From positions 1 to 15,560 of the forward strand of contig JAUIEM010000233.1 of NCBI GenBank assembly GCA_030428695.1: a DNA stretch of 15,560 bases, written 5' to 3'. Position 1 is the stretch's first letter; each line of letters begins with the position of its first letter. Made by a program: the position numbers and the translations under genes. The notes beneath the pieces are model-generated. The model made no database searches, was not told the DNA's origin, and saw only the letters and a list, made by a program, of their open reading frames with translations. Shown piece after piece: positions 6,486 through 13,863 of the stretch. This stretch comes from a bacterium (GTDB lineage Bacteria; Planctomycetota; J058; JAJDCP01).

Positions 6486-8663
6486 ATGAGTTATCGAGCG
6501 TACGGTCTGTTCAGCCCGGGTTTCGTCCGCACCAACGGACGCGCGATCACCCTGCGGCTCAAGCGGGCCCCGGACGGCGAGCTCGACCTCCAGCTGTTCC
6601 AACGTACGGCCGGCGGCGCCCGGCGCGTCGCGCGCTTCGCGGTCGAGGTCGAGGAGCGGCGCTTCCGCGCCGTGCGACTGCTCGAAAAGCAGACACGTCC
6701 CGCGCCGCAGTCCGGCGTGACGACGGTGCAGCTGCGCTTCGAGGGCTTCGACGGCGGCGAGGAGCTGGTCTTCTTCGACGAGGCGCGCGCCCTGCGGGAC
6801 GCCGACCTCCGCGCGCCGTCGTCCGTGGCGGCCGCGCCCCGGGCGACGGCCGCAACCTCGCGCGGGAAGCGCTGGCTCGAGCTCGACTTCGAGCTGCGGC
6901 AGCAGGGCCGGCTGCTGTTCCGCCCGAGCCGCTGCTGCCTGCTGCCGCTGCCCCCCTACCTGTGGGAGCTCGCCTCCCGCGGCGATCAGCGCCTGGTCGT
7001 CGCGAGCGACGGCAGCCTGCGCTGCGGCGCCGAACCCCCCGCGGGTGACGCCCAGCGGCTCGCGGCCGAGAGCGAGGCCCTCGCGCTGCTCGCGGCGGGG
7101 AGCGGAGACGCCTTCGCCTGCGTCGACGACCTCGACCTGCTCGAGCTGATCGCGACCGGCCTCGCGCGTCGCCACGCCGCCGACTGCCGCGCTCCGGGCA
7201 CCACCGGCGCGCGCCGCGCGGCCGCCCTCCGGCTGCTGGAAGACGTCGCCCGCCGGGCCGGCGAGCTCGCCTGCAGCGCAGGCTCCCCGCTCCGCACCGC
7301 GCCGCGGTCGTTGCTGACCGAGCGCCTCGAGGCCGAGCCCTACCGGCCCCTGCGCGACTGCGCACAGCTCCGCTACGTGCACCGCTCGCACCGCCCCGAG
7401 CTCGCGCTCCGGGACGCGCTGCGCGCGGGGTTGCTGGCGGCCACGCCGGAGGCGGGCGGGAGCGACCTGCGCGCCTGTCTGCGCAGCGCGGCGACGGACG
7501 GGCCGCGGCCGGGCCTCCTCGCCGCCCTGCAGAGGCGCGGCTTCGAGCTCGAGTCGGACGGGATGGGCCTGCGGCGCTCCTCGGGCCTGCGCCTGGAGAT
7601 CGCGCAGGAGGCCGATCCGCGCGCCCTGCTCGAGGGAGAGGCGGAGGTGGTCGTGCTCGAGGCGCGCCCCGACCTCGCCGAGGCCCTGGGAGCGGAGCCC
7701 GTGCGCGGAGGCGGACGCGGCACGCTGGTCCTGTGTCTCGGCGGCCGGGGCACGGCCCTGATCGATCGCCTGCGCGCGAGCCTGCCGCACGCCGCGCTCT
7801 TGAGCACCGCTCCCCCGCGCACCGATGCCGCGGCCGCCCGGCTGCTCGGGACGCTCCTCGAGGGGCTGGCGAGCGGCAAGAGCTGGCGGGAGCTAGACGC
7901 CGCGCTGGGCCCGCGGCCGGCGGGGCCGGACCTGCCCGCGCTGTGCGTCCCGGCTCCGACGGAGTCCCTCGAGCGACGCTGGGAGAGCGCCGCCGCCGGC
8001 CAGCCGGACGGCTACGCCCGCGCCCTCGACCTGCGCGACGGGGCGGCCGCGGGCGGGCGCCTGTTCCGCGCCTTCACTTGGCTGCGGCGCCTGCTCGCCA
8101 CGGAGCGCTGCTTCGCGCCGGAGCAGGCCCGCGCCCTGGGCTGGCGTCCGGACGGCGTGATGCTCGGAGGCTTCTGCCCGCCCCCTCCCGACGGCCGCAG
8201 CTTCCGCTTCGACGCGAACGCCCGCATCGGCAAGCTGGTCGTCCGCCAGTCCACCGCCTTCAAGCGGGTCCCCGCCGCTGCCCTCGCCGCGATGCTCGCC
8301 TTCGAGGCGGGCGTGGCCTTCGGCGCGCGGGCGGGCCTGCCGCACGCCGAGCGGGTCGCCCTCGGCCTCGCCCTGCTCGAGCGCCTCGCCTCGCTTCTGC
8401 CCCGCGACGCGCAGCGCGACGCCGCGCTGCTGCGGCGCTACGGGCTGGACGCCGGCGCTCCGCAGGAGGTCGCAGTCGACGCCGGGGAGCCGCGCTGCTT
8501 CTCGCCGGAGGGCTTCGCGGCGGTCTGCGCGGCGCTCGCCACCGATGCCGCGCGGACCGCTTCCTACGCGGCCGCTGCCCGCCTGCGTCCGCGCCGGCTC
8601 GCGCCGCGCGAGTGGATCGACGAGGGCTCGAGCCGCGACCTGCGGGTGGCCGGGCCCGCGTAG
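6486..8663 (+). CDS. Hypothetical protein, 725 residues, unrecognised
   Basis: A long protein of 725 residues that I do not recognise. It has no signal peptide and no clear membrane segment, so it is probably cytosolic. The N-terminal 120 residues look beta-rich (RAITLRLKRAP, LDLQLFQRT, TVQLRFEGF). An Ala-rich linker (about 118-130) follows, then a second beta segment containing a Cys-Cys pair (RPSRCCLLPLPPYLW). The rest is helical and rich in Ala, Arg and Leu. A region around 410-450 (ALLEGEAEVVVLEARPDLAEAL, then GTLVLCLGGRG) has alternating strand and glycine turns like a nucleotide-binding fold, but no Walker motif is present. I chose the ATG at 6486 because CGGAG lies about 6 bases upstream; the frame is open further upstream without support. 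The stop is TAG. Strong codon bias throughout supports a real gene. Confidence 0.75.
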   Translation: MSYRAYGLFSPGFVRTNGRAITLRLKRAPDGELDLQLFQRTAGGARRVARFAVEVEERRFRAVRLLEKQTRPAPQSGVTTVQLRFEGFDGGEELVFFDEARALRDADLRAPSSVAAAPRATAATSRGKRWLELDFELRQQGRLLFRPSRCCLLPLPPYLWELASRGDQRLVVASDGSLRCGAEPPAGDAQRLAAESEALALLAAGSGDAFACVDDLDLLELIATGLARRHAADCRAPGTTGARRAAALRLLEDVARRAGELACSAGSPLRTAPRSLLTERLEAEPYRPLRDCAQLRYVHRSHRPELALRDALRAGLLAATPEAGGSDLRACLRSAATDGPRPGLLAALQRRGFELESDGMGLRRSSGLRLEIAQEADPRALLEGEAEVVVLEARPDLAEALGAEPVRGGGRGTLVLCLGGRGTALIDRLRASLPHAALLSTAPPRTDAAAARLLGTLLEGLASGKSWRELDAALGPRPAGPDLPALCVPAPTESLERRWESAAAGQPDGYARALDLRDGAAAGGRLFRAFTWLRRLLATERCFAPEQARALGWRPDGVMLGGFCPPPPDGRSFRFDANARIGKLVVRQSTAFKRVPAAALAAMLAFEAGVAFGARAGLPHAERVALGLALLERLASLLPRDAQRDAALLRRYGLDAGAPQEVAVDAGEPRCFSPEGFAAVCAALATDAARTASYAAAARLRPRRLAPREWIDEGSSRDLRVAGPA

Positions 8664-8817
8664 GACAGGGAATCGGAATCGGACCGAAGGGGAAGTCGGC
8701 GCGGGCGCGGGCACGTCTCGGAAATCGAAAACGCGCGTGAGATTTCGCCGGAATCTTCGTCCCCTGGATGCGAAGCTACCGCTCCCGGACGTGTGACCCG
8801 AACCCGAGGAGGTCCCC
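8664..8817. other. Spacer upstream of the selenoprotein gene
   Basis: A 154-base spacer holding a 6-bp inverted repeat, GAAATC (8721-8726) and GATTTC (8741-8746), with a 14-base loop. No T-run follows, so it is not a convincing intrinsic terminator. A short tandem of GAATCG-like units lies near 8670. The only firm signal is the GAGGAGG ribosome site at 8806-8812, 5 bases before the GTG start of the next gene. Confidence 0.35.
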
Positions 8818-10059
8818 GTGAAGATCCCGACGACCCTGGTCCTGTTGTGTGCCGCCGCCGGCAGCCTGACGGCGCAGACCATCGTGACCGAGAAGAACTG
8901 CGACGAGGTCTGCGACTTCGTGCTGCCCGACAAGGCCGAGCAGCGCTGGCGCGACATCCCCTGGCTGCCGACCTTCTGGGAGGGCGTGGTCGAGGCCCAG
9001 GAAGAGGACCGGCCGATCCTGCTCTGGGCGATGAACGGCCACCCCCTCGCGCTGACGTGAAACAACGGAGTCATCGGCCGGCAGTCTGTCTGGTCAAACG
9101 CTGATGTCCGTGAGCTGAGCAAACGTTTCGTCCCCTGCGCCGACGAGGTCTGGCGCCTGCAGAACCGGGACGAGCCCGACTGCGTGCTGTTCCGCGAGTT
9201 CGCGCAGCACGGGCACTACGCCGACAACTTCCGTCGCGGGGCGACCCTGCAGGGGATCTACTGCGCGACTCCGAGCGGGCGCCTGCTCGCCTCGATCAAC
9301 AGCAACGATCCCGGGCGCATGGCGCGCATGCTGCGCGAGGCCCTCGCCGCCTGGGAGCAGCTCTCCGAAGAGGAGCGCCTGCTGCCCTACGACCCCGCCG
9401 AGCGCAGCATCGAGCGGCTCGAGAACCTCTACCCCGAGGACGGCCTGATCCTGCGCTGCACCGTCCGCGACCTGCCCCGCGAGCGGCAGGCCGGCCGCGA
9501 CACGTGGTGGGGCGAGGCGTGGAACCAGGACACGCTCTGGATCCGCAAGGACGAGATGCTCGCGATGCTGCCCCGCAAGCTGAGCAAGGGCACCGTGCAG
9601 GCCTGGCCGGAAGCGGTCGCGCAGCGCCTCGCCCGCTTCTCCCTGGTCGACTTCGTGCGCGGCCAGACCGTCGCCTACGAGCCGGGACACATCGTGCTCG
9701 CCGAGCTACAGTCGGAGGTGACGAAGACCAGGCGCGGCAAGTGGGTGGAGATCAAGATCAGCGGCCAGATCCGCACGAGCACGACCGGCTCCTGGCCGGG
9801 CGAGGGCCTCGAGCTGAGCGGGACGCCGGGCGGCCGCGGGGTCGGCGTCGAGCTGGTCGGGACAGCGCGCTTCGACGTCCGCGAGGAGCGCTTCACCGCG
9901 TTCGAGCTCGCCGCCGGCGGCGTGCGCTGGGGACGCACCGAGTTCAACTTCCGGGAAGGGGACGAGGCGCCCGCGGGCATCGCCTTCGCGATCACCCTGA
10001 CCGAGGGCGAGGCCCTCGACCGCGTCGCTCCCGCCTTCCTCTGGCAGTACGGCTGGTAG
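8818..10059 (+). CDS. Secreted thioredoxin-like selenoprotein (in-frame UGA = Sec81)
   Basis: One gene of 413 residues read through an in-frame TGA at 9058-9060. It starts with GTG, preceded by GAGGAGG. Residues 1-19 form a signal peptide (likely cut after LTA), so the product is exported. Residues about 45-182 look like a thioredoxin-fold domain: the strand RPILLWAMNG is followed by HPLALT-Sec81-NNGVIGR, then RFVPCADEVWRLQ (C107), and GIYCATPSGRLLASINSND as the later strands. A middle region follows, and after about 280 a beta-rich domain. Sec81 would be the redox residue; C107 or C122 might resolve it, which is inference. If the TGA were a true stop, the fold would be cut after its first strand and the remainder would start without a ribosome site. 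The genome uses TGA as a normal stop elsewhere, so this is local recoding. The real stop is TAG. Exact family unknown to me; likely an extracytoplasmic thiol oxidoreductase. Confidence 0.85.
9058..9060 (+). other. UGA selenocysteine codon (Sec81)
   Basis: The TGA is in frame with both the GTG start at 8818 and the TAG at 10057, with no other interruption between them. It sits between HPLALT and NNGVIGR inside the predicted thioredoxin-like domain. The following bases can form a SECIS-like hairpin. Confidence 0.82.
9065..9111 (+). promoter_or_regulatory. Predicted bacterial SECIS element
   Basis: Starting 5 bases after the TGA, a stem pairs 9065-9069 (ACGGA) with 9107-9111 (TCCGT). After a 2-base bulge, 9072-9077 (CATCGG) pairs with 9101-9106 (CTGATG). 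An upper helix of five pairs with one bulged U joins 9078-9082 (CCGGC) to 9088-9093 (GTCTGG) and closes a five-base apical loop AGUCU (9083-9087). An asymmetric internal loop lies at 9094-9100. The loop starts about 22 nt after the TGA and has G at its second position, both within what is known for bacterial SECIS elements. It resembles the AGGUCU loop of E. coli fdhF, which SelB binds. Confidence 0.75.
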
Positions 10060-10112
10060 CGGGGCGACCGGGCCGGTATCATGGCGGTCTGCTGTCTTTC
10101 GACGAGGCGACC

Positions 10113-10379
10113 ATGATCAGTTTCAACCTGGAAGTCGACCCGGGCGGGCGCGCGCTGACCGAAGCGGAGAAGCAGGAGCTCGCCCGCGACGTCCCGCGCA
10201 TCAACATCGAGCTCAAGCGCCGTTTCGGGGACGTGACCTGCCCCGACCCCGAGTGCGGCACCCCCGAGTCCTTGACCACGGTGCTCGAGCTGAAGGACTT
10301 CCCGAACATCGGCTTCCGCTTCGCGAACATCTGCTGCGACGCGTTCAACCGCGCGCTGCTCGAGGCGGCGAAGGCCTGA
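10113..10379 (+). CDS. Small four-cysteine protein, hypothetical
   Basis: An 88-residue protein starting at the ATG at 10113, with GAGG 5 bases upstream. It carries four cysteines, C43 and C48 in TCPDPECGT and the adjacent pair C74-C75 in ANICCDAFNRALLEA. This C-x4-C ... CC-x2-F layout recalls small metal-binding or redox-sensing proteins, but I cannot name a family. No signal peptide or membrane segment is present. It lies 53 bases after the selenoprotein stop on the same strand and could be cotranscribed with it. A TATCAT hexamer in the gap (about 10077) is a weak promoter candidate. Confidence 0.7.
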   Translation: MISFNLEVDPGGRALTEAEKQELARDVPRINIELKRRFGDVTCPDPECGTPESLTTVLELKDFPNIGFRFANICCDAFNRALLEAAKA

Positions 10380-10491
10380 GGGGCGCTCCGATGCGCGCCC
10401 AGCCCGGGCCTCCGGGGCGCAGCGGGAGCCGCCGCCGTGGCGCCTCACGTCCTGCGACGCGCGCCCCCTCGCGCGGCCAGGGAGGAGACCG

Positions 10492-12840
10492 GTGACCGTG
10501 GAAGGCGCTCCGCCGGGAGTGCGCGCCGGTCCGGACGGGATCTGCGTCGACGGCCGGCCCCTCTACCTGTACGGCGGCGAGCTCCAGTACTTCCGCGTCC
10601 GCGACCGGGCCCGCACGGCGGGCGGCACCCACGCTCTGTGGCGGGCCGCCCTCGACGCGATGGCCCGGGCGGGCATGAACCTCGTCACGACCTACGTGCC
10701 CTGGGACGTGCACGAGCCCGCCCGCGGGCAGCTGGCCTTCGACGGCTGGCGCGACCTCGGCGCCTTCTGCGAGCTCGCCTGCGAGCGCGGCTTCTGGCTG
10801 CACCTCAAGCCCGGCCCCTTCATCAACGCCGAGTGGCCCCTCGGCCTCGGCAGCTTCGGGGCGATCCCGGACTGGTTGCGCAGCGAGCACCCCGACTGCC
10901 TGGTCCGCCGCCCCGACGGGCGGGCCTGGAGCTTCCACCCCCTCGGCACCTTCGCCGGCCGCCAGCCGAGCTTCCTCGACCCCCGCTTCCTCGCCGCGAC
11001 CCGGGCCTGGTTCGCCGGCGTGACGGCGGTCCTGCGGCCGTTCATCGGGCGCCGGCCCGGGGCGATCCTGTGGCAGCTCGACAACGAGACCAACGGCTTC
11101 TTCCACCCCCGCACCCGGCTCGACTTCTCGCCGGCCGCCCTCGGACATCTGCGGCGCTTCCTGCGCGCACGCTACGGCCGCGTCGAACAGCTCAACGCGG
11201 CCTGGGGCACGGGCTATGGAAGCTTCGCCGAGGTGCGCCCGCCGCGCCGGGCGCCGGGCGGGCGGCGCGCGAACCGCCGGACCCGCGACGCCTACGAGGC
11301 GGCACAGGCCTGCATCGCGGAGTTCCTCGCCATCCTCCGGGGCTATTGGGAAGAGCTCGGCGTGCGCGAGCCGGAGGTGCTGTTCACGACCAACGACTCC
11401 CCCCACCTGATGCCGGGCAGCCACCACCTGCTCTGGGATGCCCCGACCAAGAGCGCCTCCGGGGCGCCGAGCCTCGACCTCTATCCGCGCCAGCTGCCGT
11501 GGGGGAAGCGGCCGCTCGACCTGCCCTTCCTGTGCGAGATGTGGACTCAGCTGTTCGGCGCGGCGACGCCGGGCGGGCGGGCGCTGTCGGCGGAGCTGCA
11601 GGGCGGGCTGTTCGAGCTGCCGGTCGGGAAGATCCCGGTGCCGCCCGAGACCACCGACCAGGTGCTGCTCAAGACCGTCGGCCACGGCCTCTCGGTCGCC
11701 GCGGTATACATCATCCACGGCGGCCTGAACCGCGACGACAGCCGCTACGACTTCCAGGCCGCCCTCGATGCCGACGGCCTGCCCGGCCCGCGCTACGAGG
11801 TCCTGCGCCGTTGGGGGGAGCGGGTGTTCGGCCCGCACGGCGAGCGGCTGCTGACGAGCCGGCCGGTGCACGACCCGGTCGTGATCCTGTACGACGCCGA
11901 CCAGCAGGTGCCGCAGCACGGCCTCGGCCTCGATCCCGCGCGGCTCGCCGCGGAATTGCACGGGGCCGCCTGGGGCTGGCTGGCCCAGACGGGCTGCAAC
12001 GCCGAGCTGCGCGACCTGCGCGCCACCGGCCCGGAGCATCTGCGCGGCAAGGCCGTGCTGTGGCTGCAGACCGGCCAGCTGCGCCCGGCCTGGGCCGCGC
12101 TGCTCGACGACTTCCTCCGCGCCGGGGGGCGCCTGCTCAGCTTCGGCAGCGCGGCCCTGCGCGACCTGGACGGACGCTGCGAGGCCCCCGCTCTGCGCCG
12201 CCTCGCCGCGCGCTTCGGAGCGCGCGGGCTGCGCCGCTACCGCTTCAGCGCGGGGCGCTGGGAGGTCGGGGCCGACCGGGCCCTGCGGGTCGCGGCCCGC
12301 GGCTTCCGCGAGCGCTGCACGCCGCCCGCGGACGCGACGCCGCTGCTCTGGGAGCCGCGCTGGCTCGGCGGCCGCTGCCTCGGCTTCCGGCGCGAGGTCG
12401 GGGCCGGGCGCCTGTGGCACCTCGGCTGCTTCCCCTTCGCGCGCTTCGGCGACGGGGGCTACTACCGGCTGGGAGCCGACGAGCTCGAGGCGCACCGCCG
12501 CTGGTGCGGCGGGCTGCTCGCCGAGGCGGGGATCGCTCCCGCGCTCGACTGCCCGACGCCGCACGGCATCGCCTGGGGGCGCCGGCTGCCCGCGGGAGCC
12601 TTCCTGTTCGCGGTGCACGACGGCGAGGGGAAGCTCGCGATCCGGCTGCGGAAGCTCGCCGCGTTCGGGCTCGAGGAGGGAGCGCGCTACCGCATCGACG
12701 GCCTCCTGCACGGCGAGAGCCTGACGACGCGCAGCGGGAAGATGTTGCGGGACGAGGGGATACAGCTCGAGCTCCCGCGCCACGGCTGCGAGGTGGTGTG
12801 GCTGCGTCCGGTTGCGGCGCACGATGCAACTGTTTCGTAA
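10492..12840 (+). CDS. Clan GH-A glycoside hydrolase, beta-galactosidase (GH35/GH42-like)
   Basis: A 782-residue retaining glycosidase of the beta-galactosidase type. The N-terminal barrel shows YGGELQYFRV (27-36), MNLVTTYVPWDVHEP (62-76) and FWLHLKPGPFINAEWP (101-116), which are characteristic of GH35 and related GH-A enzymes. ILWQLDNETN (192-201) supplies the likely acid/base E199. PFLCEMWTQLFG (345-356) supplies the likely nucleophile E349, so both catalytic residues appear present. The middle (about 450-560) looks like the flavodoxin-like domain that follows the barrel in such enzymes, and beta-rich ends follow. No signal peptide is visible, so it is probably cytoplasmic. Start: GTG at 10492 with GGAGGAG 4 bases upstream; a second GTG at 10498 gives more usual spacing and would remove two residues. 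The stop is TAA. The exact sugar is not evident. Confidence 0.88.
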   Translation: MTVEGAPPGVRAGPDGICVDGRPLYLYGGELQYFRVRDRARTAGGTHALWRAALDAMARAGMNLVTTYVPWDVHEPARGQLAFDGWRDLGAFCELACERGFWLHLKPGPFINAEWPLGLGSFGAIPDWLRSEHPDCLVRRPDGRAWSFHPLGTFAGRQPSFLDPRFLAATRAWFAGVTAVLRPFIGRRPGAILWQLDNETNGFFHPRTRLDFSPAALGHLRRFLRARYGRVEQLNAAWGTGYGSFAEVRPPRRAPGGRRANRRTRDAYEAAQACIAEFLAILRGYWEELGVREPEVLFTTNDSPHLMPGSHHLLWDAPTKSASGAPSLDLYPRQLPWGKRPLDLPFLCEMWTQLFGAATPGGRALSAELQGGLFELPVGKIPVPPETTDQVLLKTVGHGLSVAAVYIIHGGLNRDDSRYDFQAALDADGLPGPRYEVLRRWGERVFGPHGERLLTSRPVHDPVVILYDADQQVPQHGLGLDPARLAAELHGAAWGWLAQTGCNAELRDLRATGPEHLRGKAVLWLQTGQLRPAWAALLDDFLRAGGRLLSFGSAALRDLDGRCEAPALRRLAARFGARGLRRYRFSAGRWEVGADRALRVAARGFRERCTPPADATPLLWEPRWLGGRCLGFRREVGAGRLWHLGCFPFARFGDGGYYRLGADELEAHRRWCGGLLAEAGIAPALDCPTPHGIAWGRRLPAGAFLFAVHDGEGKLAIRLRKLAAFGLEEGARYRIDGLLHGESLTTRSGKMLRDEGIQLELPRHGCEVVWLRPVAAHDATVS

Positions 12841-12966
12841 ACCTCGCACCACAAAAGAAACAAACATGGGACGAATACCCCTTCCCAAAGGCAGGACAGC
12901 CTCCGCTGATCGATTTTTTCTGCGTTTCCGCGTCCCCCTCCTCCTCCAGAGAACTGAAACATTTCC
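12841..12966. other. Less GC-rich spacer between the hydrolase and glycerate kinase genes
   Basis: These 126 bases are visibly richer in A and T than the surrounding genes and include a run of six T near 12915. I could not find a stem strong enough before the T-run to call a terminator, and no Shine-Dalgarno site precedes the next gene's GTG. No gene is apparent. Confidence 0.4.
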
Positions 12967-13860
12967 GTGTCTAGCTCTCCGCGCATCGTGATCGCCCCGG
13001 ACGGCTTCAAGGAGTCCCTGACCGCCTCCGCCGCCGCGGAGGCGATCGTCCAGGGCGCCGGCCGCGCCTGCCCGCGGGCGGAGCTGCGGATCGCGCCGGT
13101 CGCCGACGGCGGGACGGGCTTCCTCGACGCGCTGCTGCGCCGCGGAGGAACCCACCATCGCGCGCCGGTCCGCTCCCCCTGCCCTCCCTACGTGGAGCGC
13201 TGCGCGGCCTGGGGTCGGGTCGGCGGCCGGGGTCTGATCGAGGCCGCCGCGGCGGTCGGCCTGGCGGGGATCCCCGCGTCCGCGCGGGATCCCCTGCAGA
13301 CGAGCAGCTTCCCCCTCGGCCAGCTGCTCGGCGCCGCCCTCGACGCGGGGGTGGACGAGCTGGTCATCGGGCTGGGGGACAGCGGCTGCCACGACCTCGG
13401 CCTCGGCCTGCTGCAGGCCCTGGGGGCACGCCTTCCCGGCGCCTCGACCCCCGCCTGTGGCGCCGATCTCGAGCGGCTCGAGGCGGTCGAGCCCGCCACC
13501 CTCGACCCGCGGCTGCGGAGCATCCCGATCACGGTCGCCTGTGACGTGCAGGTCCCCCTGGCCGGCGCCCTCGACTACGCGCCCCAGAAGGGCGCCGACG
13601 CCCGCGGCGTGGAGCGGCTTCGGCGCGGCACCGCCCGGCTCCTCGAGCGCGTCGGCGACCCCGCGGACGCCGCCGGGCGGCCGGGGGCGGGGGCCGCGGG
13701 GGGCCTGGGCTTCGCCTGCGCCCGCTGGCTCGGGGCGGAGCTCGTGCCCGGCATCGAGCTCGTGCTCGCCGCTCTCGACTTCCCGGCGCTGCTGCAGGGC
13801 GCCGACCTGGTGGTGACCGGCGAGGGCCGGTTGGACGGCCAGACCCGCAGCGGCTCCGGG
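12967..13860 (+). CDS. Glycerate kinase (glycerate 2-kinase type), 3' end lost at junction
   Basis: The product phosphorylates glycerate using ATP. About 298 residues are present, against roughly 375 in the family. Recognisable blocks are RIVIAPDGFKESLTA (6-20), IAPVADGGTGF, the phosphate-loop-like GLGDSGCHDLGLGLLQALG, TVACDVQVPLAGALDYAPQKGAD, GAAGGLGFA, and ADLVVTGEGRLDGQT near the end. The second of these glycine motifs differs from the usual GIGGSATNDGG form. The homology stops where GC content collapses, and the frame then continues into unrelated antisense DNA until a stop at 14118; that stretch is not part of the protein. Start is GTG at 12967 without a clear ribosome site. In its source genome the gene is probably intact. 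It lies downstream of the glycoside hydrolase, which could fit sugar or sugar-acid breakdown, but the spacer argues against close coupling. Confidence 0.85.
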
Positions 13861-13863
13861 TGG
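13836..13863. other. Chimeric junction between high-GC and low-GC DNA
   Basis: Composition changes abruptly here, from very GC-rich plus-strand coding DNA to AT-rich minus-strand coding DNA. Both genes break at this point. About 25 bases (13836-13860) read sensibly in both: as GQTRSGSG in the glycerate kinase frame and as HPEPLRVWP in the PmoA-like frame. A short shared overlap of this kind is typical of a misassembly, though microhomology recombination would look the same. Confidence 0.85.

Noticed and set aside
8715..8750. Intrinsic terminator after the 725-residue gene
   Set aside because: Only a 6-bp stem with a 14-base loop and no following T-run.
8818..9060. Separate 80-residue secreted peptide gene
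   Set aside because: It ends mid-domain at the TGA, and the same frame continues directly with matching protein character and a SECIS-like hairpin.
9184..10059. Separate 291-residue gene starting at 9184
   Set aside because: The GTG is an internal Val codon without a ribosome site; the frame is open upstream to the UGA.
8818..10059. Broken gene (nonsense pseudogene) instead of a selenoprotein
   Set aside because: There is no other stop or frameshift, coding quality is kept downstream, and a structured hairpin follows the TGA. It remains the main alternative if selenocysteine genes are absent.
10345..13392. 1015-residue minus-strand ORF
   Set aside because: It is a GC-bias shadow antisense to the glycoside hydrolase and kinase, with low-complexity composition and no domain.
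13575..13835. Extension of the PmoA-like frame past the junction
   Set aside because: It reads antisense through the glycerate kinase and is Arg/Ser/Pro-rich without family resemblance.
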